Shown: positions 33,521 through 46,540, numbered from the stretch's first letter. The stretch: DNA of 64,000 bases from Athripsodes cinereus (GCA_947579605.1 OX388307.1:8471237-8535236), one strand, 5' to 3'. Translations and numbers: made by a program. Notes: generated by a model from the letters alone, not told the origin.

Positions 33521-36094
33521 ATTAATATGGACTTGAGTTGTTTTGTTGTTTAATTGTAATAGAGTACTAGTGCTACATCTGATGTGTTATGTAAATTAAA
33601 TAATATTTAAATATGAATGTGTATCAAACAACATTCTGGTAATCGATTAAGTTGATTGAATTGGCACATAATAGCTCCTTGCGGTCATAATCGGACACTC
33701 TATATATAAATCATTCATTTTATACGTTTTAAAGCATACGCATTTCATTATAAACAAGCTCAAGCTATAAAAATTGAAAAGAATGAAGATATGGATAAAA
33801 AAATATAATTAGAAAGGTAAGTTTAAATAATACGTAATATGGCGAATTAATATTATACGTCTCCAATGATATTGAAAGAATAAAATACCCGTGATGCAAA
33901 CACCAAAATGAACCGGGAACAAATACTTGTTCCTTGTACCTATTTCAGAGTATAGTTCCTAATAAAAATTCAACCATGTGATATAAAATATGTCGTCAAT
34001 TATAAAACAACATTTTATTAATTGTATTAAACCTAAATTATTATTCGTAGATTAAAATAACGATACTCAAAAGCACTGTAAAAATGTTAATTATTATTTT
34101 AAAAATGTTAATTATTTCAATAATTCTCAAATTTTGATATCTTCAAATTCTAATATTCGCGATACTTTGTGTAACAAAACAAAATTATCGCACACTTCAA
34201 GGGCAGTATTCCTTCAAGCAGCATATTAGGTACGTAATTACATAAAAATCTATGAAAAAACCGAATTATCATTTTTGAACCATTAAAAATATGTACATAT
34301 TTCATGTATTGGTCACAGATGATTTATGAGAATATTTCAAAATTGTGTAATGATTATTTTAAGTCCATATTAATATGCAACTTCGTTATTTTGATTGACA
34401 GAATTCTAATATGAATTAAATATTAACATACTGGAATTCGTTCAACAAAATTATTTCTATAAAAATTAATGACGATTATAAATATTAATTCACAATACTA
34501 AAACGACTATATCGAAATCCTATATAGAAAATAGTTTAGTTCAATTCTAGAAGTATTTTTTTTTTCATTGGCGCATTAACATTTTTCTCAAGGGTAAAAA
34601 CGAGCTTCCTCTCGAAATGACTGGGTCAATGGAATAAAATTTCCCGCTTCCTTACCGCTGTCATAGGAACGATACATTGCGAAAAAAGTTCTTGAAGCCG
34701 GCAGAAACTTGCGAAATTTTAGACAATTCTCTTCTTAGTCAACTATCATTGGACATTTTCTCAACACGACCTTATCAGGATCACCGTCTCTCTCATTTCA
34801 CAGAGACTATAGGTATTTGTGGCGTGTGTCGAAGCAATATTTGTGGTGTGATCATACCACTTGACATTCAATACCCTACTATGACACTTAGATATTCTAG
34901 AATGTTAAGTATTTAAAGACCAGCCGATACAAAATCTTAAATGTGAATCGAGCCTTATTGATGTGACTTTATTTATTGACCAATTCACTTTCCGAAGTTA
35001 ATCACAGAGCTGATAATCAATATTTTGACGAAGAGTTTTACATATAAAATTGTCGTGTGCATTAATAACAAAACAATTAACCTGTCTGTTATATGAAATC
35101 GTCATTTCCGATAAACTAGGTAGCCAAGAAGCCAACGGCGTACTTATATGTATGAAAACAAAGAAACAACTACATAATATAGAATGGGTGGCACAACATA
35201 TTACTTACAACATAAAATATAAAAAATTAAATTACCGATCTTCCAATCAAAAGTAATTTATCATTTCCATATGAAAATTTCCTGTAGGTACTTAATTTAT
35301 TTCTACTATCCGCGGTTGACGGTAATTTCTTTCAGCCAATCTGACATATTATTTCGCCTCGGGGAACACTTCATCATCAGAAGCACAGCACATATCATAA
35401 TAGTAATTACTTATTTTCCGACACTCAAATTGCTTAAATTATAATTAAATTTCATATTTGGTATCAACTGTACCTGATATAATTATTTTCGTGTTATTAA
35501 AATGGCGATTCCGTACATGGATATAATATTCATACATTATCACATAAATAATATGAATCCAAAATGCTACTGAACTATATACAAAAAAATTAGTCATTGA
35601 GTTTCAAAACAAAATTTCGTGGATGAAAAAATTAGATTAAGTAATATTTTTTTAAATGACAGTTTAACACCTAAAACTCTGATATAAAAACTTCTAGCGA
35701 TGAGGCTTATCACTTTTCTAGACATTTTCATTTAAATTAAGTAAAAACGCAATTCAATATTAAGTATGTTTATAAAACGATACACGCACATTTGTTACAA
35801 ATCTCACGATATTATTGATTGCAAATCATAGTTTCCAAATAAAACAGAAGACTTGTGTTTGGCAAATTTATTTAAAAAGAATACAGAACATCGAAAAGAG
35901 AAGTAATATAATATAATATAAAAGATTCCCGAGATGGCAGATCTGCCCGTGACGACAATTTTTGTTTGAATGTGTGGAGAAATATGGGTCCACGACTCCT
36001 GAGATACCCAGGAGTGAGGTGAGTCTTTTTTCAACAAGCAAAATATTACCTTTTACTTTTCAAAATACATCTGTGTTTTAAAAAACGCTTTTGA
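33521..36094. other. AT-rich region, nothing recognised
   Basis: The 79-codon frame 34677-34916 lies in a less AT-rich patch but resembles no known protein. No repeats matched other parts of the window. Confidence 0.4.
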
Positions 36095-36200
36095 AAGCGG
36101 AATAGGTTGGCAGTGGTAGGATTTGAAACTGAGATTCTTCGATTGCAAGTCTTAGATTCTTCCACCGGGCTATTGACTATCTGATCTATCATTAGATTGT
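36095..36200 (-). repeat. tRNA-derived SINE, minus strand
   Basis: On the minus strand: A box TAGCCCGGTGG (36162-36172) and B box AGTTTCAAATCCT (36118-36130), spaced as in the copy at 17208. The body beyond is too worn to compare. Confidence 0.65.
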
Positions 36201-36393
36201 TCCTATTTGCATAAAATTTACAATTCATCTATATAATCAACACCAGCATCATCTTACAAAGATATTTAAATATGCGCTGTTTTCTCATGTACCTGTACAC
36301 TTGATACAACCAACACCAACAAGTTTGAAAGATTTTGATTTATAGCCGATCTCAATTTGATGGAAAACGACTGAAACCTCCGGGCTATTATTA

Positions 36394-38159
36394 CAGTGGG
36401 GGCTCAAAAAATTAGAGCCACCCTAAATATGTCACAAAAATTGTGTTTCAGGTTCATAATCACTATTAATAATCTTAGTTATGCTATTTATTGTTTTTTT
36501 AGTTTATCACTCCATTCTTTATGAATATTTTTTTTACAATAGCAACACTGTTTTGCAGTTTGGAATGAAGTTAGCTGCATTACATTAGAAAAGACACAGT
36601 TTTACTCCACGTGCGATAGTGAACGGTAGTGACTTATTCTGAAGTTTTACGGTTTAAATTTTTTATTTTACAAGAATATTCATAATTTATTTACTTTTTT
36701 ATATACATGTAAGTTATTTTAAATATATTCCATTATACTTTTCATTTATGAAAACTTTTTTAAACTTCTTTTTACACTTTTTGATAACCTTGATTTTTTT
36801 AAGATTTTCAAAAAATGGGGAAACAACCTGACATCTCACCATCAAAACTTGGTATGATCCAAGGCTTAATATTGGGTGGAAACGATTCAAATAGACAGAT
36901 TGCAAAGCGTCTTGAGGTTTCCAGAGCTTCTGTGGATAGAATTAAGAAAAAAATGGACAATAATGAACCTGTGAAATCCGTAAACAGGAAAAATTGTGGA
37001 CGAAAGCGTATCACAACACCACGCACTGAAAGAAAAATAAGGGATATTGTGCTTGAAAATAGAAGAAAGTCTAAAAAAGTGCTTAAAGAAATAATAAATG
37101 GGGAAGGAATTAAAATATCTCTTGGCACACTTCGCAGGAGACTTGCAGAACAGGGATTCAAAGCTTGTAGACCAGCAAAAAAACCGAGGCTAACACAATC
37201 AATGAAGGAAAAACGTCTTCAATGGGCCAAAGATCATCGCCACTTCACTGTTGAGGATTGGAAAAATGTAAGTTGATGTTTAGTTATGAAAACATTACAA
37301 TTTAAATGGATAAAGGTTCCTTATTTAGTAAAATCGAAGGTTTTAACAATTTTATGTTAATATTTTCCTAATTTCTAGGTTTGTTTCTCTGATGAATCCT
37401 GCATTGAAATTTTGATGGACAAATCAAACTTCGTAAGACGAAGAGAGGGCGAAAAATTTAAGGAAGAATGTTTAGTGCAAAGGGTGAAGCACCCATTGAA
37501 GATTATGGTCTGGTCGGTCATCAGTGCCCAGGGTACAGGAAGACTGTACATTGTTAAAAATACAATGCGTCAGGACCAATACATCGATGTCCTCAAGGAG
37601 AGACTGGTTCCTCAGGCAATGGAATGGTTTCCAAATGGAAAGTATATATTTCAGCACGACTCTGCACCATGCCATAAGGCAAAAAAAGTGACAAAATTCT
37701 TACAGGAACAAAAAATTGAAGTATTACCCTGGCCAGGAAACTCACCAGACCTTAATCCCATCGAAAATTTATGGGAACTTCTAAAACGAGGGATTTCAAA
37801 AATACTGATCACAAATAAAAGAGATTTGATCGAGCAGTTGATACATATTTGGCATCACAACGATAATATAAAAAAGCAATGTGAAAATTTAATAAAAAGC
37901 ATGCCCAGAAGGGTTGAAGCAGTGATTGCTGCAAAAGGTGGACATACAAAATATTAATGAACATTTGGTTGTTGTATGTTTTTTTTTTATTATTTTATTA
38001 AATACAATTTATTTTTTATATTTTTTCATTTATAAATACCCATATTTCCAAAATACATATGATCTAGAACGGTCCTAAAAGTTAAATAGAAGAATTTTGC
38101 AAAAAAAGTCTAAAAATGGAAAAAATGTTAGGTGGCTCTAATTTTTTGAGCCCCCACTG
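36394..38159 (+). mobile_element. Complete Tc1-like DNA transposon, 1766 bp
   Basis: Terminal inverted repeats of 32-33 bp (left 36394-36426, right 38128-38159) start CAGTGGGGGCTCAAAAAATT and differ only by one extra C. The TA dinucleotide is duplicated on both sides (36392-36393 and 38160-38161). A two-exon transposase occupies 36815-37957. Near-identity of the two ends and an unbroken coding region point to recent insertion. Confidence 0.93.
36815..37957 (+). CDS. Tc1-like DD34E transposase, two exons
   Basis: The transposase binds the element's TIRs and performs cut-and-paste into TA sites in the nucleus. Exon 1 is 36815-37267 (151 codons) and exon 2 is 37379-37957 (192 codons and stop), joined in phase 0 across a 111-bp GT-AG intron (37268-37378, GTAAGT donor, TTTCTAG acceptor). 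The joined product is 343 residues, the normal Tc1 size. Residues 1-125 form the paired-type DNA-binding region: a helix-turn-helix (about 8-50, RQIAKRLEVSRASVDRI), a GRKR basic stretch (about 62-65) and a second helical block with TLRRRLAEQGF. The catalytic triad is complete: D156 in VCFSDES, D245 in FQHDSAPCH and E280 in SPDLNPIENLWE, with 34 residues between the last two. The start is the first Met of the frame and precedes the HTH by the usual few residues. The intron falls just before the first catalytic Asp. Without splicing, the frame stops at 37276. I see no disabling mutation. The splice itself is inferred. Confidence 0.92.
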
Positions 38160-38161
38160 TA

Positions 38162-38961
38162 ATATCTTTAAATAAATTGTTATTTTATACTATGTATGGA
38201 TAATAATGAATATTTTTTAACTACCGTAGTTTAATATGTAATATCTATTAATTTGATAAAGCGTTAAGTTTGTTCATAAATTTTTTTTTTTTTTTATAAT
38301 AACTCTCTTTCACAATACACGGTTTCTAGGACAACGTTATTCATAAAAATATAAAACACTGTATTTGAGAATTACCAATATTTTATGAAAGTTACCCAGT
38401 TCTCTTGGAAATGTCAATCTATATACATTGACGAAAGTACCTACTTGAGATTTAAAATAAATAAAAGTGAAAAATCAGCTGTATTTTATTTTATAATAAT
38501 TTTTTTTTTATTATTATTATTTTTATTATTATTAAGTCTTTGAGAAGGCATTTAGTTATGAAAAACTAAGTATAAACATTAAAGAATTAATTATAAAAGT
38601 ATGCACATGAACTTTCCAGACGCCTAGATAATAAGAATAAAACATAATATGTAAAGTCAGTATTAGAATAGAAAGAAACTTTTATTTTGTTATTAATACA
38701 CATTTATTATCATCAGAATATAAAGCCGAAACACACCATATAAAGTGATTACCTATAGATCTAACCCACAGGTAGGTAAATCAAGTAAGTCATTCAGGTT
38801 CGTAAATTATGTACATTGATAGGAAATGGTCCTGTCGGAAATATTAGACCGGATATTGACGCTATCATCATTACATATTTTGATATTATATTTATAGAAA
38901 CACGCCTAACAAATAAAAGATTATCATAATATACGAAAACCTACATGCATATGTACATATC
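38162..38961. other. AT-rich region with one dispersed-repeat scrap
   Basis: 38300-38345 ('actctctttcacaatacacg' then 'ctaggacaacgttat') is a fragment of the CAATACATC family. A (TTA)n run lies at 38505-38535. Nothing else. Confidence 0.4.
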
Positions 38962-39180
38962 TACCATCACGCCGCTTCCCTCGTGGGGTAGGCAGTAAGG
39001 ATCGAGCGCGACTTCCTCCAATCCTTGAACACACCTTTCGCATCTGCCACTATCATACAATGCCTCACGCATGCTCTCCTAGGTGAAGAACTATATTATA
39101 ACGTGTTCGTCCCGTAGGAGTTGGTTTAAATGATCTTGCCATTTGATCCTCGGACAACCTCGTCTCAGAATCAAAGATAT
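38962..39180 (-). repeat. LINE 3'-end fragment, clearest copy
   Basis: The minus strand ends GAAGTCGCGCTCGATCCTTA then CTGCCTACCCCACGAGGGAA and GCGGCGTGATGGTA. The 'aagtggcactcgatcctatc' of 54780-54800 aligns to the same place. The CTACCCCAC...GGGA...GTGATGGTA end is the one shared with TAG-SINE. Upstream (minus) it includes 'gagagcatgcgtgaggcatt'. Confidence 0.6.
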
Positions 39181-39639
39181 AGTAGATAGGTAATTCAAAT
39201 AAAAAATCGGTCATGCAGCCGATCAAATTTTGCATCCAGTTTTATACTGACGTTGGTTGTAATTGTAAGACAATACATTGCTAATGCTTGAAGGCCATCG
39301 ATGTAAGAACACAAAAATTCCGTTTAAATGTACCGCGCTGCAAGTCCAATGTCTATGCTCAGAATGCTATTCCTCTCAGCCAATAACAAAACCATGTAAG
39401 AGTATTAAATATATATTACTGTATTAAAATATGATACCAATGTATAAATAAATTTAAGATGCATTAAGAATGTTTGTTTTATTTTCAAACAAAAATCAAA
39501 GATGTCCATGAGAAAACCGCGAAATGATAGACAGCACACTGTGCCCACTTGAGTGCATATTATTATATGCATAAGGATGCCTATGTATACTATAAGTACG
39601 GTATTGATATTGCATATGCATACAAAATGTAGATGTATA

Positions 39640-39893
39640 TAGTGTGGAATACCGTGGGCCTGGATGTAAATTGTATTGGCTGCGAGTGCCTGTGTATATT
39701 TTGTTGATTTTGTGTAGAATGTAATAGGTATGTATTATTTGTTTAGATATACTACTTAAAGAATAGAATAAATGATTTAATGTGAGATTGGAGTAAGTTT
39801 TGAAGGTGTATAAAAATTGTCATAGAATGATTTAACATTGTAAAAGGCGAAAGCCGTTTATTATATGAATAAATAAATAAATAAATAAATAAA
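39640..39893 (+). repeat. Probable LINE 3' UTR with (AAAT)n tail
   Basis: Ends GTAAAAGGCGAAAGCCGTTT, then 'attatatgaataaataaata', a tail type seen also at 11630-11670 (GCCGTTTATGCTGAATAAAT). No coding remnant is attached. Confidence 0.4.
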
Positions 39894-42088
39894 ACCACCA
39901 TTCTACAATCAAGAATATAAAATTTTAACATTACATTACATATCATATCATAAATCAATAATACTATATGATGGTTTTGCAATAAACCCGCATTTGTAAC
40001 ACAATACTAATAACAAATAAATGATTTATGTCTCTATAGGTACAAACCAATTCATCTTTGATGTACAGAATAGGTGACGTGTCTCATTGCTGAATAAAAT
40101 AATAATACGTCGAAAATCTTATCGAACCAAGTTTTAGCATAAGATAAACTACGAGTATAAACCATGAAAAATAAGTAAGAATAAAATAGGAGTCTTTTGT
40201 TTATATTATGGAACTCAAGAATACAAAAAAAACTCAGGTTTTCAAGAGAAAGATCTGTGGTTTGAATCCCACTGCCTAACTTGTCTGTAACGATACGAGC
40301 TATTTATTATCTAGTGTTTTGGATGAACCTATCTTTCAAAACTTGGGTATATTTATTTGTTTTCCTTTAACAAGTGGTTCGATCATTCGATAACGAGTAA
40401 ATATCCTTAATTGAATAGTCGGATAATTGCCATAAAATTTAATCAAAAAATTCCGATGCAATGTATAAACTTTCATTTTCAACATGTTGTTAAAATACAT
40501 AATATATAAATTATAATATTATGCATCCGTGATACGAGAGAAAAAAAACTAAATTCAAATTACAAGATAGTGGCCGCCCAAAACGATATGTAATTTGGTC
40601 CCATTAATGTGTCAGAAATAACGTTTCGGACCATTATTATCAAGCCTTCTTCAAGGATCACCTTTTAATAATAAAATATGCCCATATACTCGTATATTAT
40701 TATTATTATGCATTTTATTAGATATAGCAATTATTATCCTTTTATATGCTACCACGTCTACCACTACTATGACTGCTAGTATATATTTTGTATCCGAGTT
40801 TTTTTATACCTGAATGAACATATTTTTTAATATTGTGTATTAAGAATCGATGAGCTATGCCACCTATAAAATAAAGTTTAAGAGAATATATTTTATTGAA
40901 CAATAAAATATCGTTGGTTAATGGTTAATCGATTTTATTAAATAAAAAAGTAGCCTTACGATCCCTCAAACTACGAGCTGTTGCAAAATTTTAAGGGTAA
41001 AAAAAACTCATTATAAACATTGTGTTATTGCATTCAACGTATGTTTGTACGCAAGAGACAATGGTCTTGATTGTGCCATATTTTGAGAATTTCGCGGTAA
41101 GTCAATGATAGTTGTCTAAAAGATCACTGTTTTTCGTCCACTATTGGCGCAGAAACGCTCTGAATTCTGCCCTATGCTATACATACACCACAATACTTAT
41201 ATTAATTTTTCACAATACAAGTTACTATATTATAAAATTAAAGTAAGGCGAGCTTGCTTGCTAACCGTATTAATTTAAATTATATTTTTCATCCTCACTG
41301 AAATAATTTCTTAACTATCAAGTAATCGAACTAAATATATTTTAAAAGTTTATTTGGTTTCAGTGCTCAACTGTCACTCAATTACGTGTACCACAGAATG
41401 TAGTTGTATTTAAAAAAAACTTAATTTGTGATTCAGTACACAATAAAACTCATACAAGTTGGATTAATAAGAAAACAATTTGAAGTACACTATAAGTACC
41501 TACCAACTTATGTAGGTGGATAGTAGCTAGGTATACCTACTCACTATACAACTGCGTAATTAAAATTAATAAAAGAAATAGCTTAAAAAAATATTAATAA
41601 TCGATGAAGCTTGTTCTAGAACGAACAGTATCTACTTATTGGAATTTATAAATTATTTTTTAACAAAAGCCTATTTTGATTTTCTAAGCTAGGATATATT
41701 GTAACCATTAACAGGTATTAGAGTCGGTTTATATGTATGTATATTTATATGTTCATTACTAAAGGATAGCTTGTATTTTTATTACATGCAGCTGATCTGC
41801 TGGCTACGTACATATGGGATATGCCGTGATGGAATAGACAGATAGATAAATATTTGTATGTCCTCTATAGTCGCTTTTACACGGCAAACAATGAGAAAAC
41901 TCTTGACTTATTGAACGCGGATTATAATAAATTACAAATACATAGGTACCTAGTGTATTCTATTGATAAAGCTATTATTTTTTTGTTAGACTATGTTTGA
42001 AATTTACTATGAGAATGGAAACATAAAAAACCGACCAAAATGATTTCGAAAAAAATCAACGAAAATCAATGAAATTACCTTGTATACA
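39894..42088. other. AT-rich region with tRNA-SINE and retroposon scraps
   Basis: 40225-40360 contains a B box (GGTTTGAATCCC, 40259-40270) and a tRNA-SINE-like body. 40590-40665, read on the minus strand, has CTTGAAGAAGGCTTGATAAT then GTCCGAAACGTT, a retroelement-like phrase. 41785-41841 is a TAG-SINE 3' fragment (GCAGCTGATCTGCTGGCTAC, ATATGCCGTGATGGAATAG). The rest is unassigned. Confidence 0.5.
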
Positions 42089-42092
42089 TATT

Positions 42093-43527
42093 GGGTAAGT
42101 CCAAGTCAGGCGGTCCAGCACTGGTTGCTTGACCATCTCAGAAAAAAATGATATTTTGTATGCTATCACCCCAATATGTTGGTAGTTCAAAATGACAATT
42201 ATTTTAATTTTATTGGTTTTAGTTTTTGTGTAGCGGCCATATTTGTTTTACTAGGCGGAGACATTTTCGCAGTTTAAAGGATTTGCGAAAACTTAAATAT
42301 CTCAGGTCCTATTTATTTTATCAACATGAAACTAATGGCAGTTTGTTTATAAAAATATAAGCTTTAAGGTTGTTTACAAACATTTTCACCTAAATATAAT
42401 TTTAAAGGATGAAATTTCAGTCTACATTCTTAACTCTCTTTTGTAAAAACTCCCATTTTCACGGAAAGATTTTGGACGAAGGGAAAGAGTCCACACATCA
42501 AAACTTTTTTTGACAAACAACTAGGTACTAGTTGTGTTTGATAAACAAAATTTCAAGTCTGAGACTTGACCCCTCTTTTCAAAAAAATTTTTCAAAAATT
42601 GGAAATTCTCAAAATTTTCCATTTTCCGAGCTCAATATCTCTGGTGGGGGACCAGATAAAAATTTGAAATATCACCCCATAATAGACCTGTACCATAGTA
42701 TTATGAGGCAAAAATTTGGAGTTTGAGATTTTGCTACGAACAGAGATATGGCAATCACAAAATGTTCAAAAATTAGTACTTCAACGGGCATACCGCATCG
42801 ACATAACTATATAGAATATAAAATTGTATACTAATATTTAATCAATGTATAATAAATAATATTTACAAAATAGAATTCTTAGTATAATACCATGTTATAT
42901 AATTAAATATCTCGATTGTGTGTGTGTGGGAGGGGCTTAAACTCTGGGAGAACTGGCAGTCTGAATCAAAATAAAGCACACTTCAGTGGGTGAATATAAT
43001 GCATTAAGTCGATTAATATGTGACATGTTCTTGGCAAAAAGGACATTTTATACAAATCTAAAGGCTTACTGTTATACACACATAAAAATTAAAGTAAACT
43101 TCTTTCTGGTAGCTAATACATATGGGCATACGCATAGTCTTCAACTAATTTTGGTGTACAACGAAGAGCTGAGAGATAGCCTCACATAATTGAGGGGGAT
43201 AGCGACCAGTCACAGTTATAAGTTCCATTGGTGCGAGCTTTCTTAGAATGTACTTCATAGGTAAACAAACTGCCATTAGTTTCATGTTGATAAAATAAAT
43301 AGGACCTGAGATATTTAAGTTTTCGCAAACCCTTTAAACTGCGAAAATGTCTCCGCCTAGTAAAACAAATATGGCCGCCACACAAAAACTAAAACCAATA
43401 AAATTAAAATAATTATCATTTTGAACTACCAACATATTGGGGTGATAGCATACAAAATATCATTTTTTTCTGAGATGGTCCAGCAACCATTTTATTTATT
43501 TCTGGACCGCCTGACTTGGACTTACCC
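42093..43527. mobile_element. Long-TIR DNA element, 1435 bp, TSD TATT (possibly Sola-like)
   Basis: The left arm 42093-42349 and right arm 43262-43527 are inverted copies of about 260 bp with a 9-bp gap and few mismatches, starting GGGTAAGTCCAAGTCAGGCG. TATT flanks both ends (42089-42092 and 43528-43531). The 912-bp interior has no transposase frame; the open frames at 42532-42726, 42986-43189 and 43182-43385 are short and unremarkable. GGG-type ends with a 4-bp AT-rich duplication are compatible with the Sola superfamily, which is an inference from termini only. Confidence 0.85.
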
Positions 43528-43531
43528 TATT

Positions 43532-44888
43532 GTATTCTTCAATTCAGATATTTTATTGTTTGCTATTTCTACAATGTTTTCTTTATGCTATTTCGATGGA
43601 AGCAGGAAGTCTCATGAGCAAAAACGGGTTTAAAACTAGTACGTATTCAATAATTATAAGGCAGATATCGTTCATGCCCAAGGCATATTTGTGAATCGGT
43701 AATTATAGTTGGATAAGGGGGATTATAGTAATAATCAAAAAAGTTTTTACCCTTTTAAAAAAACTGAATCATATTTATTATATGATATTAGGCGTTTATG
43801 CCACCTAGAAAATACATACGAAACCATTTCATCAAACGCTGTTATTTTCAGTAGAAACGTGATTATTTAAGTAACAGTGATATAAATAATTCAGAGTTCT
43901 ATTAATAATATGCAATTCGCAACTTTCTGATCTGTATTACAAGCAGTGATAGCTCATGACACCAGTTATATTAACAGGACGATATGTATTTTGAAATTAA
44001 ATTAAATGTGCAATTTATTAATTTAACAATTGATTATTTACGTCACGGAAATGATTTTGTTATTCATGATTTCCTAATAGACTTATGACATTTAAACGAA
44101 TAAGAATGTTAATCGATCGAACTTCTGCAAATACAATTCACAAAATAATTAAATTTGCATTTAAATTTCATTACACATATATCTCAACACTTGTGAATTA
44201 TAAATAATTACTAAACACTGGAGAGCTTATTTCTATAAGCTTCAATAGATAAAAATGATTTACCTTCCTACACAAATATATGGACAGGAATAGTTCAAAA
44301 TATTTGATTCAATGAGGTTCGTAATATATGTTATTTAATCACGAAAAACCTATTTAACGTCGCTGTGAAAAAGCACCATTGTTTCAGTTCATCAAAACAC
44401 AACTACGAAGCGTCTTATTGTATATAAAAACTATGTACTTACTTTTCATAATATTATTGAGGTAGGTACGTAGAAAGGTAAATTATTTAGGAAGTTTGTA
44501 ATAATGTAATGTTGAATTTGTAACAAGCAACGCTGAGTCATGTTTGGGTTGATAAGGCTGTAAAGCCAAGTTGGGGTGGTTGGGTGGTAGTAACTATATA
44601 ATAATATATATAGCTTATGCGTGCTTTATGAAGGTATAACTTTGTGAAGGTAAATACTATTATTACTTACTCTATGGTAAATACATATTTACTGATTTTC
44701 GATCATAACTGTTTTATTTACTGAAACCGAGTTTTGTTTTGTCATTTATTAGATACAGTTTCGATTAAATGAAAATTTGACTGAATTTGATTAATTACGT
44801 TTATTTCAGATTCGCTCAAAAGCGAAACCGATCGAAATATAATACTTTATGATACCTACATACATGAGAAGCTAGGTTTCATTTATTC
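43532..44888. other. AT-rich region, nothing recognised
   Basis: No repeat or gene signature between the long-TIR element and the TAG-SINE at 44889. Confidence 0.4.
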
Positions 44889-45143
44889 TGTGGAGCACTC
44901 GACAAATAATTTGTCTCTCACTATTTTTTGTAAGTTTTCGAGTGTCATGTAAAAGAAGTTATTCGAAAATATGAACACATTTCGTATATTAAATTTAGCG
45001 GTGAGGTCTGCCACCCATCCTGAATGTCTTAATTTTTTTTGGGACAGAGAGCATAGCTTGCGTGTTTATTGCATGCGGCTGGTCTTCTAGCTACTCCACT
45101 AGTGGGATATGCCGTAATGGGATAGTAGTATAGTAGTAGTAGA
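44889..45143 (+). repeat. TAG-SINE copy, full length
   Basis: CTGTGGAGCACTCGACAAAT, 'ttcgagtgtcatgtaaaaga', CACCCATCCTGAATGTCTTA, 'gctactccactagtgggata' and GCCGTAATGGGATAGTAG with (TAG)n. All landmarks are present, with about 15% divergence by eye. No clear TSD. Confidence 0.78.
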
Positions 45144-45344
45144 TCATGTTAAAATAAGAATCTCAGAGAACTAAACTGTATAAAAGCCATGAAATATATA
45201 TTACACAATATTACCTTTGTACCATGTGTAGATATTTATGTATTTATAACAAATGAAATGTGATACATAGTATACATGAGCATGTTTTGTTTCCTGTTTT
45301 TTGTTAATAAAAATACTTAGATATTATATGCAAAACATTTTTGT

Positions 45345-45400
45345 TTGCCCTTGAGGTGGATTTTTTTTCACAAAACGGCGCTTTACAAATCATCCAAATA
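45345..45400 (-). repeat. Dispersed repeat with AAAGCGCCGTTT box
   Basis: The minus strand reads GGATGATTTGTAAAGCGCCG, matching 24871-24890, then 'cctcaagggc'. Confidence 0.4.
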
Positions 45401-45554
45401 ATAATAATAATAATAATAAAAACAATATGAGAATACGGTGTAAATATTGTGAAGTTCTAAATTTAAAAGTATAGAACGTTTTTAAAACAAAATACCTACA
45501 CTATTCATCACCTAAAGGAAAAATAGATTGTCAACTTCTCCGTAAAGTACATAC

Positions 45555-45676
45555 TCGGCAGGAAATAGATTTTCAATTTTTTTCTGCAAGTTTTCAAATG
45601 TCTTGTAAGAGGTAGACATTCGTAAATTACCATGTAAATGTAAGACATCTTAAATTCAGCGATGAGATATGCTGTG
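45555..45676 (+). repeat. TAG-SINE 5' fragment
   Basis: 'cggcaggaaatagattttca', TTTCTGCAAGTTTTCAAATG, 'gtaagaggtagacattcgta' and 'ttcagcgatgagatatgctg' match the first half of the family. The 3' half is missing. Confidence 0.55.
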
Positions 45677-46354
45677 GTTAGCTAGAAGAAACTGCCATGT
45701 GGCAAAAAGTTCGCCAATTGATCTTATAACTATTTTCATAACGTTAATTGTACAAGTGTTTATATTTAAATAATGATTTTATGATGGCACGGAAAGGATG
45801 ACAAGTATTTTTATTACATTAGTTTATACACAGCCAGTTTACTCCATTTGGTGGGAGGAGTCATATTTAGATATTTTTTTCTGTCAGAATTATTGGACGA
45901 TATTTTAAAAATTGAGAAAGAGTGCAATTTTTTTACTTACATTTGCAATCATTCACAAACCGTTTACCTATATTATGATCCTTCAACAAATTTGGTTAGT
46001 ATTGCTATAGTTAAAAAAAATCATACGAAAATCAAACCCCCATATGTTTATGGCAACACAATTATTATTTTTACTGAATGGTAGGTCATACCTATCCGCG
46101 ACTATTATAATTATTATTATTATAGTACTTATATAATTACAGGTTTGAAAATTAGAATATGAAAATAATACGGTATTCATTACAAAACCGGTGTGCAAGG
46201 TACGATAGTGGCCATCTACCTAATCAACGCGAGCATGTCTCGCACGAATGGGGAAGCGGGCAAGGGTAACATCGAATCATCAAAATATGTTACCTTGTTA
46301 TTTTTCTTATATATACTACATTTTTAAATATACCTACATTATTCAATGCCAAAA
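45677..46354. other. AT-rich region, nothing recognised
   Basis: A GC-richer patch at 46200-46275 stands out in composition but matches nothing. The 78-codon frame 45848-46084 is not recognisable. Confidence 0.35.
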
Positions 46355-46540
46355 AATGATACGGTACAGCCATGTGGCCAGGAGACCACCTGAGTATGCA
46401 GGCAATAAAGCACAATGTATTTAGGTTACCGGCAAGAGGCCAAGAAGAAGGCTAAAGCATAGATGGCGTGAAGTAATGAGACAAGACATGCGAAACTGTG
46501 ATGTTTCCTACGAGATGCACTCGACAGAACTATGTAGCGT
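46355..46540 (+). pseudogene. LINE ORF2 C-terminal remnant (GHV...RPRRRP...W motif)
   Basis: Plus-strand frames read RYSHVARRPPEYAGNKAQ and, after a shift, GKRPRRRLKHRWREVMRQDM then RNCDVSYE. This is the familiar LINE C-terminal block 'RW.GHV.RR...Y........GKR.RGRPK.RW...V..DM' that sits between the polymerase and the 3' UTR. The shift and lack of upstream domains show it is dead. Confidence 0.6.

Noticed and set aside
36808..37161. 117-codon minus frame
   Set aside because: Antisense shadow of Tc1 transposase exon 1.
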